Shown here piece by piece: positions 7,240 through 15,541 of a DNA stretch of 38,077 nucleotides. Each line of letters opens with the position of its first letter. Positions within the stretch are counted from its first letter, which is position 1. Position numbers and translations under genes: made by a program. The notes beneath the pieces were generated by a model. That model was not told the origin of the DNA. It saw only the letters and a program-made list of their open reading frames with translations, and did not search any database. The DNA lies in assembly GCA_016934675.1 (NCBI GenBank), contig JAFGSJ010000098.1, positions 1 to 38,077 on the forward strand, given 5' to 3'. This DNA comes from a bacterium. Its GTDB lineage: Bacteria > CSSED10-310 > JAFGSJ01.

Positions 7240-8415
7240 TCATTCCGGATCGGGAATGGGCTGTTCATCCCGCCACATTTTCTCGGCCGGTAATTCTTCA
7301 TCGAGGACGGCGTATCGTCCAAACCCCAAGCCGGTGACTAGTTCAGGCAGGGATTGGTTGCATTCGGGACAGCGGGGCAGGGCCTGGTATGAAAAGTGAC
7401 CTCCACAGGGGCAGGCTTTGAGAGCATTTTCGACCGCTTTCTGAAAAGCGGGTCCGCGTTTGTCTCTGAACGCAACCTTATCGAGTGGGCCCTCGATCAG
7501 CTCCAAGGTATATTCCTGTGGCTCGACCCCGACCTGACCGCAGAGCTTGATCTGGTTTCCCGTGATGGAAATGATGGGATCAATGCCTTGATCCGCGAAT
7601 TGATCAAACAGGTCCCGGTAAGGCTGGCTGCTCTGTGGTATGGTCAGCAGACGTGGGCACCGATCGCAGAAAAGGACATCGAGTTTACGGATGCGCCATT
7701 GGCGGATATGAAGAACAAATGAAGCCTCACAATGAGGACACTTGAAATTCAAGCGTTCCAGGCGCTTGTTACTCAGTTTCGAGCCGATCCGATGCAGCAG
7801 GTCGCGATATAAATCGTTATTTTCGGCAAGCAGAGGCAGGCGGGTCTTGGCGGAATAGCAATAATAAAGTTGCCCTTCGTCTTCAACTACATTCGGAATC
7901 GGAATGCGGTCAGCTCGAGTCAAGTGTAGGAAAGGAAAGGAAATATCTTGATCTAGCCCGTGAAAGGTCAAGAATTCAGTGTTGTTTGCACTTTCCATAA
8001 TGGTGATGTGAAAGTTATCGATGTCGGTCCAATCCATGCTTTGCTCGGGTGTATTGTACAGGTTGAGATGCAGACCCTGATCAGTCAGAAACACGCCCCG
8101 TTTGCACAATTCGCGATAGGCGAGACGATGTTTTCGCGTGACGGGTAATTTTATGATCATCAGAAAATAGGCTATGATAAAAAGCAAGGCCAGCAGGGTC
8201 AGACTGATTTTGAGCCATTGGGGAACCAGATTATCAGGGTCGAATATGGCTACGAGAATGATTGCAATTAAGGACATTGCAGTCCCACACACGAGCAGCG
8301 GTTGCCATGATTGATACAGTTCGACCCGGCGAATAAAGGGCAGCACTGCCAGATCGATATACCAGGCCGAACCAGCTTTCTGTTTCAAGGATTTCATAGA
8401 GTTAGCCCGAATCAT
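7240..8415 (-). CDS. Membrane protein with cytoplasmic zinc-ribbon motifs, coupled to the dynamin gene
   Basis: 391 aa, family not recognised. Two membrane segments (about residues 38-58 and 68-90) are followed by a soluble region with several Cys pairs: CPHC (226/229), CDRC (250/253), CPCG (335/337) and CPEC (349/352). These look like two zinc ribbons. The ATG at 8415 overlaps the dynamin stop codon in an ATGA, so translation is probably coupled; an internal ATG at 8397 is an alternative start. The pairing suggests a partner of the dynamin-like GTPase at the membrane, for example an adaptor or anchor, but that is inference from position only. Its 3' end converges on the response regulator gene with a 44-nt gap. 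Confidence 0.65.
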   Translation of the reverse strand: MIRANSMKSLKQKAGSAWYIDLAVLPFIRRVELYQSWQPLLVCGTAMSLIAIILVAIFDPDNLVPQWLKISLTLLALLFIIAYFLMIIKLPVTRKHRLAYRELCKRGVFLTDQGLHLNLYNTPEQSMDWTDIDNFHITIMESANNTEFLTFHGLDQDISFPFLHLTRADRIPIPNVVEDEGQLYYCYSAKTRLPLLAENNDLYRDLLHRIGSKLSNKRLERLNFKCPHCEASFVLHIRQWRIRKLDVLFCDRCPRLLTIPQSSQPYRDLFDQFADQGIDPIISITGNQIKLCGQVGVEPQEYTLELIEGPLDKVAFRDKRGPAFQKAVENALKACPCGGHFSYQALPRCPECNQSLPELVTGLGFGRYAVLDEELPAEKMWRDEQPIPDPE

Positions 8416-10202
8416 TGCGGTTCCGCCAAAGATTCAATGCAGCCATTCAGCTCCTTGAGTCTGTTCTGAAACAAAACCAGTTGCTCGTTTACTCCCTGAA
8501 TGTCGACTTGTTCACTTTGACATAGACTGATGTACGGCGTAAGGGAGGCCCGAAAATCCCGCTGGCTCAGCTCGATTTTTTGGTGAAGGTGGTGTCGTAA
8601 TGAATCGCGGACCTGTCCGGCGATTTCTCTGATTCTTTGGGCAAATTCGATTTTAAGGCGGGCCTTCTTCCGAGGAAGGATGGCGAAACCGAGCCCGGCC
8701 AGGACAGCTCCGAGCAAAATGCCGGTCACATCATACAAGGCGGCGGAAGCCAGCGTCACTGCCACGACACTACCACCCAGGACCTCCATGCCGACGAAGT
8801 TGGCGATCGCCTGGGTAATGGAGCGTCTGATAGCTTGTGCCTCCTTCTCTGTCTGCATGTCCGCGGGTTGAAAAGAATCTGAGGCCTTGATCTGGTTTTG
8901 CAAGGCCAATCTTTTATAGTCCGGCATGGATTGTATCTGTCGTTGAACGCTGGCATTCTTTTCGAGAAGATCATGAATAGCCATCAAAGTATCATGTTGA
9001 TAGCGTTGCAACTCGACAACGACAAATTGAATAGCGGCACCGATCGTGCGATCAAAATCCTCCTTGAAGCGGGGATCATCAAAGACTTCCCGATGAAAAT
9101 CGTCTTCAAGCGAGTATCCCGAGATTTTCATCTTGAGAAAGTGAATAATATTCATCTTCTGGTCAAGAAAGCGGTTACAACTCTGCTCGAAACGATAAAA
9201 TGGCGTTTCTACAGCAGGAATATACGCTTCAGCTAATTCCTTTATCCGCTGACTCCACGCTTGGGCCTGGTTTTCGAGCTTTTTGATCGCTTCGAGTTCG
9301 CGATTGACGGATGTTTCGATTTGACGATAACGGGCACTGAATGATTCAAGTTGCTTGTAAACATTCAACATCGGTGTGCGCAACTTGAGTTGCCATTTCT
9401 CACAATCACTTAGCTGACTAAAGATAAGATTTTCGAGCTGATCAATATTGCCGGCTTTTGACCAGGCCTGATCGCCGGACCTGAGTGCCTTGAGAGCGTT
9501 CCTGGCCGATACGGGTATGACCCGCACTGTCCGGTCCAGAAGCTCTTTGAGATGCTCCTCGGTATAATTCAAGACCTTTTTCAACTCATCAGCCTCGAGC
9601 AGGTCCATTTTATTCAGGACAAAGATAATCTTTCTCTTCCATTCCTGATTGATCAGGGCCAGAAAATAACGCTCACTGGCGGTTAATGGTTGCTGACAGG
9701 ATGAAATGAAGATGATCAGATCGGCCCGGGGAATAAATTTTTCGGTCAACTGCTGATGGCGGTCAATCAAGGAATTGGTCCCGGGTGTATCGACAATAGC
9801 CAGCGTTTCCAGGCGAGGATGGTTGAGTTTGATTTGCTTGAGAGCTGTTGTATCTGCACCCGTTTCGGAGACGGGATCTGCAGCAGTCGAGGAGATGACG
9901 GTAATGAACTCAGTCGTCGGTGTTACATCCATATCCAATAACTCCTCACCCAAAAGAGCATTGATCAAGGCCGATTTCCCGGAATTGAACTCACCCACGA
10001 CCACGATCAGGAAGGGTTGCTGCACATAAAATTCGGTCCGGGATAATTCAGCAACGATCTCAGTCTCTCCCCGCTGTTCAAAAAACATGATGAGTTTCCG
10101 GACAAGGTCCAACTGGTCTTGTTGAATTTCATGGCCACGCACACTGAATACCTCGCTACCCGAGCAGAGATGTTCACCCTTGCTTAAGTCCTTATTCTTC
10201 AT
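8412..10202 (-). CDS. Dynamin-like GTPase
   Basis: 596 aa. Bacterial dynamin-like proteins hydrolyse GTP and remodel or tether membranes. All G motifs are visible: P-loop GEFNSGKS (70-77), switch I TPTTEF (94-99), DTPG (138-141) and NKMD (197-200). A helical stalk with predicted coiled coil follows (about 270-430). Then comes a hydrophobic stretch (about 470-520: VLGGSVVAVTLASAAL and GILLGAVLAGLGFAILP), the membrane-inserting region, and a helical C-terminus. The length is typical for single bacterial dynamins. GAGAGG lies 5 nt before the ATG. It forms a two-gene unit with the zinc-ribbon membrane protein. Many bacterial dynamins occur as tandem pairs; here only one GTPase is present. Confidence 0.88.
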   Translation of the reverse strand: MKNKDLSKGEHLCSGSEVFSVRGHEIQQDQLDLVRKLIMFFEQRGETEIVAELSRTEFYVQQPFLIVVVGEFNSGKSALINALLGEELLDMDVTPTTEFITVISSTAADPVSETGADTTALKQIKLNHPRLETLAIVDTPGTNSLIDRHQQLTEKFIPRADLIIFISSCQQPLTASERYFLALINQEWKRKIIFVLNKMDLLEADELKKVLNYTEEHLKELLDRTVRVIPVSARNALKALRSGDQAWSKAGNIDQLENLIFSQLSDCEKWQLKLRTPMLNVYKQLESFSARYRQIETSVNRELEAIKKLENQAQAWSQRIKELAEAYIPAVETPFYRFEQSCNRFLDQKMNIIHFLKMKISGYSLEDDFHREVFDDPRFKEDFDRTIGAAIQFVVVELQRYQHDTLMAIHDLLEKNASVQRQIQSMPDYKRLALQNQIKASDSFQPADMQTEKEAQAIRRSITQAIANFVGMEVLGGSVVAVTLASAALYDVTGILLGAVLAGLGFAILPRKKARLKIEFAQRIREIAGQVRDSLRHHLHQKIELSQRDFRASLTPYISLCQSEQVDIQGVNEQLVLFQNRLKELNGCIESLAEPQ

Positions 10203-10235
10203 ATCGGCCTCTCAGTTTTCAACCATGTCCGCGGG

Positions 10236-10361
10236 TCATGAAAGCAATTTTACATTCTCACGAATCGCCTGAATAACGTCCAGCGAGAGCACGATCGGAC
10301 ATTGCTGCTTCTTTACCTCATATAACAGGCGGCACCAGGCTGCAAGTTGAAGGGAGCTCAC
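10236..10361 (-). CDS. Possible short ORF or gene remnant upstream of the dynamin gene (41 aa)
   Basis: From GTG at 10361 the frame reads VSSLQLAAWCRLLYEVKKQQ and continues with IVLSLDVIQAIRENVKLLS to a stop 33 nt before the dynamin ATG. The sequence looks protein-like (amphipathic helices) but the frame is closed about 10 codons upstream. The neighbouring frame (10318-10623) carries another open stretch, so a frameshifted old gene is possible. No family is recognised and no good ribosome site is seen. Confidence 0.2.
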   Translation of the reverse strand: MSSLQLAAWCRLLYEVKKQQCPIVLSLDVIQAIRENVKLLS

Positions 10362-10813
10362 CTGGTCTCGCCGGAATACTGCGTCTCATCTCGAACATCA
10401 GGACGCAAACGTCCAGACCGGGCGATCTGATGGTTGGTCCACGCCACAGTCGGTGAAACCTTGCCATGATACGTGAAGGATGCACTGAAAAGGGGCGAGG
10501 AGAGTTGCCGGCGATTCGGATCGGGTCAGACCGTTGTCGGTCCTGTAATGAATTATATCGGGTTGTATCTCTGCGGCCCCGACTGATGATCATCATAACA
10601 ACGTGACACGGTCCAGGTTGCAAAAGAAATGCAGAATAAGGTTTGGCGGGTCAGCCGTAGGTTGAGCAGGCCCGATCAATACTGGAGTACGCGAATACGA
10701 GTGATTTGATTAGAATGCTCGAACGCACCCAATCAAGAGCCAAAATAATCGGGAAAGGTTCGCTGGCCTGTATTTCTCACAGAGATGAGATAAAATGTAT
10801 AATCATGCACTAT
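10362..10813. other. Intergenic, no clear gene
   Basis: Separates the divergently transcribed dynamin unit and the small secreted-protein gene. The 101-codon minus-strand ORF here (10318-10623) is Arg/Pro-rich with no domain and is not accepted as a gene. Confidence 0.35.
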
Positions 10814-10842
10814 TTGAGGTTAAGTCAAATGAAATGTATCAT
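10814..10842 (+). promoter_or_regulatory. Candidate promoter for the secreted protein gene
   Basis: TTGAGG (10814-10819), 17-nt spacer, TATCAT (10837-10842, 5 of 6 match). It lies about 100 nt upstream of the ATG at 10942. Confidence 0.45.
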
Positions 10843-10941
10843 AGACGGTGTATTATGTGCTATGATTCGTGTTATGAGTTTTAATCTTTTGTCCACAAGA
10901 ATCCCAAGAAAAGCAAGCTTCTCTGGGCGAAAGGAGGGTTC

Positions 10942-11319
10942 ATGAGAGTTCCCAATAGGCTGATCCCTTTGTTAATGTGCCTGTTCATTAGTGTTGCCCT
11001 GATGAGCAAACCTGCAGATTGCAGGATATTTCAACAACTGTATTATGATAAAGACACGACCGAAGTAGCCGATATCAAAGGTTATATTGATGCGAGCCAG
11101 GAACTCGGCATGATTATCTTCTGGCTGAAAAATGATATTCAGGATAAAAATATAAGGTTTCGATGCATTTCAGCCGATCTGGTTGCTGAAATATGCACAG
11201 AAAAGGATGAATATCGCTTCATCCTGAAGAGTCCGGCCCTTGTGAAGAATGCCTTGAAAACCGCTGATGTCCATTTCGTTAATCATGAAAAAAGAGAGCG
11301 TATCGGTATGCTCAGTTGA
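10942..11319 (+). CDS. Small secreted protein of unknown function
   Basis: 125 aa. A clear signal peptide: basic MRVPNR, hydrophobic LIPLLMCLFISVALM and a likely cleavage site near residue 27 (PADC/R). An in-line Cys27 without a proper lipobox suggests export rather than lipidation. The mature part is about 98 aa, mixed alpha/beta in character, with no motif I recognise. AGGAGGG lies 3 nt before the ATG, a strong if tight site. The last 8 nt overlap the 3' end of the opposing CBS transporter gene. Confidence 0.7.
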   Translation: MRVPNRLIPLLMCLFISVALMSKPADCRIFQQLYYDKDTTEVADIKGYIDASQELGMIIFWLKNDIQDKNIRFRCISADLVAEICTEKDEYRFILKSPALVKNALKTADVHFVNHEKRERIGMLS

Positions 11320-12559
11320 TTTTCAGTTTGAGTTGATCGATTTTCATCTGATTTGCTTTCAGGACGGTAAAGGCGAGATTATGGAAATGGAAGGTTTCTC
11401 CCTGGAACGGTATTCGTCCGGCCAGATAGAGAATGAAGCCGGCGAGGGTTTCATAGTTATGTTTGGGCAGGTTGCATGAGAAGCGGTCATTAAAGACATC
11501 CACATCCAGGCGACCCGAGACGATAAAGGTATTTTTCCCGAGGGGAAACAGGTATTCTTCATTATCGTCATCGTATTCATCGTAGATTTCGCCGAATATT
11601 TCCTCGAGGACATCTTCGAGCGAGACCACGCCGACTGAGGCACCGTATTCATCGATTACCACAAAGAGTTCATGCCGGAATTTCTGAAATTCAGCGAGAA
11701 TCTCGCTGATTCTTTTTGTTTCAGGGACATAGACAACTTCCTTAATGATATCGAGGGGTAATGGTCGGTTGATCTGTTCATGTGCGCAGGTGTTGAGTAA
11801 ATCTTTAGCGTGGATGATGCCGGTGATGCTATCGATGGAATCGGTGTAGACGGGTAGACGGCTATAGCCGCTCGAGCTCATCAGTTCGATTGCTTGTCTT
11901 ATGGTAGCGTTGTGTTCCAGAGCGATGACATCGATCAAAGGTTTCATAATTTCTTTGGCTTGTGTTTTATGGAATCGAAGGACACGGGCGATGTACATTT
12001 TTTCTTTTTGAGTGGTATCAGAGTCGAGTCGGAGTTGTTTCAGGATATGGTGCAAATCTTCAACCGAAACACTTTCAGAAGTGCGGAAACGTTTCGGCAA
12101 GAGATGGTTAATGAGCCAGCGGGTATAAAAGTTGATCAGCCAGACACAAGGAGAAAATAAAGACCTGAAAAAGAGGATAAGCGGCAGCAACAGGTTGACT
12201 TTGCGGATGGGGTTGTGCAGGAAAAACGATTTGGGAATAATCTCCCCGAACAGCAAGAGGACCGGGGTCACAATGAGCGTGGCGATGATGCTTTCTTGCT
12301 CATGGATGTGCACGATATTCAACAGGAATGAGGTGATACAGGTCGACGCAATGATCAGGCTCAGGTTATTACCAATCAACATGGTAGACAGGATTTTATT
12401 TTTTTCTTCAAGAAGTCGAGTGAATTGTTGCATGGCATGGGTGGGGTGGTCTTTTAAATAATTGACTTTAATTGGGTCGATTCGGATAAAACCGGTTTCC
12501 ACACCCGAGAAGAACGCGGATAAAAGGAGAGCAAACAGAAAAATGACGATATATATCAC
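11312..12559 (-). CDS. CNNM/CorC (HlyC) family transporter, DUF21-CBS-CorC_HlyC; second of a tandem pair
   Basis: 415 aa. CNNM/CorC proteins are implicated in Mg2+/Co2+ or Na+-coupled Mg2+ transport. The DUF21 membrane domain (about residues 1-170) begins FLFALLLSAFFSGVETGF and includes LLLFGEIIPKSFFL. A CBS pair follows (about 200-330) with MKPLIDVIALE and SSGYSRLPVY, and the second CBS repeat ends in VVIDEYGASVGVVSLEDVLEEIFGEI split over the motif DEYG. The C-terminal CorC_HlyC domain carries GRLDVDVFN and NYETLAGFIL. The start is GTG 12559, overlapping the upstream stop in GTGA, so it is translationally coupled to its paralogue. Confidence 0.85.
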   Translation of the reverse strand: MIYIVIFLFALLLSAFFSGVETGFIRIDPIKVNYLKDHPTHAMQQFTRLLEEKNKILSTMLIGNNLSLIIASTCITSFLLNIVHIHEQESIIATLIVTPVLLLFGEIIPKSFFLHNPIRKVNLLLPLILFFRSLFSPCVWLINFYTRWLINHLLPKRFRTSESVSVEDLHHILKQLRLDSDTTQKEKMYIARVLRFHKTQAKEIMKPLIDVIALEHNATIRQAIELMSSSGYSRLPVYTDSIDSITGIIHAKDLLNTCAHEQINRPLPLDIIKEVVYVPETKRISEILAEFQKFRHELFVVIDEYGASVGVVSLEDVLEEIFGEIYDEYDDDNEEYLFPLGKNTFIVSGRLDVDVFNDRFSCNLPKHNYETLAGFILYLAGRIPFQGETFHFHNLAFTVLKANQMKIDQLKLKIN

Positions 12560-13842
12560 GGAAGTAACCCAGTAATGGTGGACCCGGGTGAATGAGCATG
12601 CACCAGAATCGAGTTAATTTTTGTTTTGGAGACTGATTCAAAGACGATCAGCAGGTCATCGAGATTGAAATGCTCGTCTTTATGGGGCAGGCGTCCGAGT
12701 TGTTCGAGCAGATAACCGCCGATCGTACTACTCGTGCTGTTTTGGTCTTGGGCAAGTTCAGTTCCGAAATAGCCGTCAAATTCAGAAATTTCGAGATCGG
12801 CCAGGACGCGAGTGGTCCGATCGGATAGGGGGCGAATTTTCGCTGGTGTTTTATCCCATTCATCATAGATTTCGCCGATGACCTCTTCGATGAGGTCTTC
12901 CATGGTGATCAAGCCGCTGACAGCGCCGAATTCATCGAGAGTGATGACCAGTTGTTGTTTGGTTTTAAGCATGTCCTGGAACAATTTAGCGGCCCGTTGT
13001 TGTTCGGGGACAAAGGTGACGGGTCGAATGATCGAGCTCATATTCGTATCAAGTGTGACCCCCAGGGCGAATGGCATCAGGTCTTTGGCATAAACAAGTC
13101 CGACAATATTATCTGGAGTTGTCTGATAAACAGGCAGACGAGAATATCCGCTCGAGGTAAATAACGGCAAGACTTCCGCCAGGGATTGCGTATCGGAGAC
13201 TGTTACCATCTGGGTCCGAGGAACCTTGACTGCGGAGAGGGTTGTTTCGCCGAACAAGAGCAGGTTTTTAATGATCTGCTTTTCCTGGCTCCGGAAAGAA
13301 TGCTCGACTTTTCCAAAGAAAAGAAGGGCTTTCAATTCATCGCGGGAGATTAGGTTTTCCTGTTCTTCTTTTCTTTTTTCACCGATGAGCTGGAGAATTT
13401 TTGTGTTCACATAATAGAATACAGCGACGAGCGGCATGAGGAGACGATAGATGAAGTTGAGAATATACACTGTTCCCTGACTGAAGTATTCCTGGACATG
13501 GATGGCCACGACTTTGGGCGTGATTTCCCCAAGAACGAGGAGGAGAAAGGTAGAAAGAGCAATTGACAGGAGAATGCCGTTGCGGCCGAAATGATTTTCG
13601 AAATAGGAATCGAGGAGTGATGCAATGGCCACATTGACCAGAGTATTACCGATCAGGATGGTTATCAGCAGTCGTTGAGGACGTTCGAGCAGTCGATTAA
13701 CCAGTGTCCCTCTTTTATTTTGACTCATTTTTTGCTTGTTCAAGGCAGTAAGCGAAAAATAAGCCGATTCTGAGCCGGAGAAAAAAGCGGAAAAAGCCAG
13801 CATGGAAAGAATGAACATGCCAAAGATAGCACAATCAAGCAT
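12556..13842 (-). CDS. CNNM/CorC (HlyC) family transporter, first of a tandem pair
   Basis: 428 aa from ATG 13842, chosen because GAGG (13849-13852 on the complement) is 6 nt away and the protein then starts right at its first membrane segment, MLDCAIFGMFILSMLAFSAF. A longer in-frame start at 13914 has no ribosome site. It has the same architecture as the next gene: DUF21 domain (FSGSESAYFSL, LLLVLGEITPKVV), CBS pair (VPRTQMVTVSD, SSGYSRLPVY) and the conserved LDEFG/EEVIGEIYDEWD segment. A CorC_HlyC domain follows (LADLEISEFDGYF, TIGGYLLEQLGRLP). Two different paralogues made from one message could form a heterodimer; this is inference from the known dimeric nature of the family. Confidence 0.85.
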   Translation of the reverse strand: MLDCAIFGMFILSMLAFSAFFSGSESAYFSLTALNKQKMSQNKRGTLVNRLLERPQRLLITILIGNTLVNVAIASLLDSYFENHFGRNGILLSIALSTFLLLVLGEITPKVVAIHVQEYFSQGTVYILNFIYRLLMPLVAVFYYVNTKILQLIGEKRKEEQENLISRDELKALLFFGKVEHSFRSQEKQIIKNLLLFGETTLSAVKVPRTQMVTVSDTQSLAEVLPLFTSSGYSRLPVYQTTPDNIVGLVYAKDLMPFALGVTLDTNMSSIIRPVTFVPEQQRAAKLFQDMLKTKQQLVITLDEFGAVSGLITMEDLIEEVIGEIYDEWDKTPAKIRPLSDRTTRVLADLEISEFDGYFGTELAQDQNSTSSTIGGYLLEQLGRLPHKDEHFNLDDLLIVFESVSKTKINSILVHAHSPGSTITGLLP

Positions 13843-13931
13843 CAGCATCCTCAAGCACGGTACAATGAGATTACTCAAAAAAGGAGACACATTATCGCAA
13901 CAAACCGGGACCATAGAATGTTATGAAGCTC

Positions 13932-13960
13932 ATAGTATCATCAGACCGGTCAAGTTTCAA
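13932..13960 (-). promoter_or_regulatory. Candidate promoter for the CNNM/CorC pair
   Basis: On the minus strand: TTGAAA (13960-13955), 17-nt spacer, TACTAT (13937-13932, 4 of 6). It lies about 90 nt before the chosen ATG at 13842. Confidence 0.4.
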
Positions 13961-13999
13961 TTCTTGATTCTCTGTTCTATTTATGATAACAATAAAAGT

Positions 14000-14028
14000 G
14001 GTTAAAACCAGACAAAATGCAGTATAAT
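14000..14028 (+). promoter_or_regulatory. Candidate promoter for the GGDEF operon
   Basis: A perfect TATAAT at 14023-14028 lies 52 nt before the ATG at 14081. The -35 region (around 14000-14006, GGTTAAA) is poor, which may mean activator dependence. A GGTT-AA-AACC palindrome (14000-14009) covers it. Confidence 0.4.
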
Positions 14029-14080
14029 GAAGAGAGTCAGTGATATCTTGGTGTGGTGAGACCAAGACAGGTGGAATGAT

Positions 14081-15541
14081 ATGGAACGTGTTTATTGTTT
14101 TCCTGATTCGATAAAAAAGAACAAACCACTGCTGAGATGCATGCAGGTGCACCATTTTCAGCCTGTTTTTGCTGATGAGGTTTCGATCAATAAGGTTGAG
14201 AGTGGTTTCAGGCTTGCACTGATTGATTTCGAACAGGTCAATGACTGGTCAGCGGTGCATACGGTATTGTCTGACATGCCCGTTTCTGCCGTTCCGGTTT
14301 TTATGGGTATTTCCTATCAGAAGCTGCTGCAGCTCTATCCCCGGATCAGACGGCAGGGCGATCTGCTTGTGCGGCCCTATCAGGCCGATGATGTCGTGAA
14401 TGGTTTGAAACGCTGTCAATTTATGATTCAGGCAGATCGGGACCTTAGCCTGTTCAAAGAGGAACTCAAAGACAAGCACAGGATGCTGAACGTTTATAAG
14501 AGTCTGACCAAGTCACTGACTTCGACGTTGAATTTGAAACAACTCCTCAACAAGGTCAAGGACAAGAACTCGCGGTTATTACGTTGTGCTTCACTTTCAA
14601 TCTACTTATATAATGCAGAGACGAAACAACTGGACTATATCAAAACCCGTAAAAAGGACCACCTGGAACCGACCCGGACCAGCTTTGCCATAGGTCAGGG
14701 AATTCCCGGGCAGGTCTTTCAATCCGGCAAGATATTCTTGGCAAATTCTCCTCATAAAGATTCACTTCATCGGATGCTCAAAAAGCAGTATTCTTTCGAG
14801 ATACAGAGTATATGTTGTCTGCCTCTGACCTTCAAGGACCGGTATCTGGGGGTGGTGGAGGCCATCAACAAGGATGATGGGAAGCCTTTTGAAGACAGTG
14901 ATTTGGTCATTCTGCAGATTTTGTCGGACCATGCTGCCATTGCGATCGAGAATTCGATTCTGTTCGAACGAGTCAAGACATTAACGATTATCGATGATTT
15001 GACTCAGGCCTACAATTTTCGGTTTTTTAATATAATGCTGATCAATGAGTTCTGGCGTGCCAAACGTTTTTCCAGACCGTTATCACTGCTTTTTCTCGAT
15101 CTTGACGGTTTCAAGCGGGTCAACGACCATTACGGTCACATGACCGGCAGTATGGTTTTGCGGGAGATTGCAGCCATGATCAAGACGACGGTTCGCAAGA
15201 GCGACGTGGTAGCCCGCTTTGGCGGTGACGAGTTTACGGTCATTCTGCCGAATACCGGTATGGAAGGGGCAGGGCGGGTTGCCCGCAGGATTCAGCAGCG
15301 GATCGAAGCGTTCCGGTATCCGATACCGGGCTGGAATATTCCCTTATCAGGCAGTATCGGTATATCCAGTTTTCCGGAGCATGTCAAGACCAAGGATGAA
15401 TTGCTTAAAGTGGCCGATAAGGCCATGTATAAGATTAAAGAGAACCAGAGAAGGGATGTTTCAATCGGAATAGTATCTCATGGCGATATTCAAAAGCTCG
15501 CCCAGCCTACCCATAAGAGGAAAAGAAAACATGCAAAGTGA
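14081..15541 (+). CDS. Diguanylate cyclase: degenerate receiver, GAF, GGDEF
   Basis: 486 aa. GGDEF enzymes make cyclic di-GMP from two GTP. The N-terminal ~115 residues look like a receiver fold (LALIDFE, LLVRPYQADDV) but lack the acidic pocket and have Arg in place of the conserved Lys, so phosphorylation is unlikely. A GAF domain spans about 145-292 (LRCASLSIYLYN, GIPGQVFQSGK, LPLTFKDRYLGVVEAIN). The catalytic domain spans about 300-470 with intact GGDEF (381-385). An inhibitory RxxD site, RKSD (372-375), lies five residues before it, so product inhibition is expected. There is no EAL domain. AGGTGG is 6 nt before the ATG. It is the first gene of a five-gene operon and its end overlaps the next gene by 11 nt. 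Confidence 0.88.
   Translation: MERVYCFPDSIKKNKPLLRCMQVHHFQPVFADEVSINKVESGFRLALIDFEQVNDWSAVHTVLSDMPVSAVPVFMGISYQKLLQLYPRIRRQGDLLVRPYQADDVVNGLKRCQFMIQADRDLSLFKEELKDKHRMLNVYKSLTKSLTSTLNLKQLLNKVKDKNSRLLRCASLSIYLYNAETKQLDYIKTRKKDHLEPTRTSFAIGQGIPGQVFQSGKIFLANSPHKDSLHRMLKKQYSFEIQSICCLPLTFKDRYLGVVEAINKDDGKPFEDSDLVILQILSDHAAIAIENSILFERVKTLTIIDDLTQAYNFRFFNIMLINEFWRAKRFSRPLSLLFLDLDGFKRVNDHYGHMTGSMVLREIAAMIKTTVRKSDVVARFGGDEFTVILPNTGMEGAGRVARRIQQRIEAFRYPIPGWNIPLSGSIGISSFPEHVKTKDELLKVADKAMYKIKENQRRDVSIGIVSHGDIQKLAQPTHKRKRKHAK

Noticed and set aside
10318..10623. 101-codon minus-strand ORF
   Set aside because: It is Arg/Pro-rich with no domain, and its 3' part lies in a different frame from the more protein-like stretch at 10236-10378.
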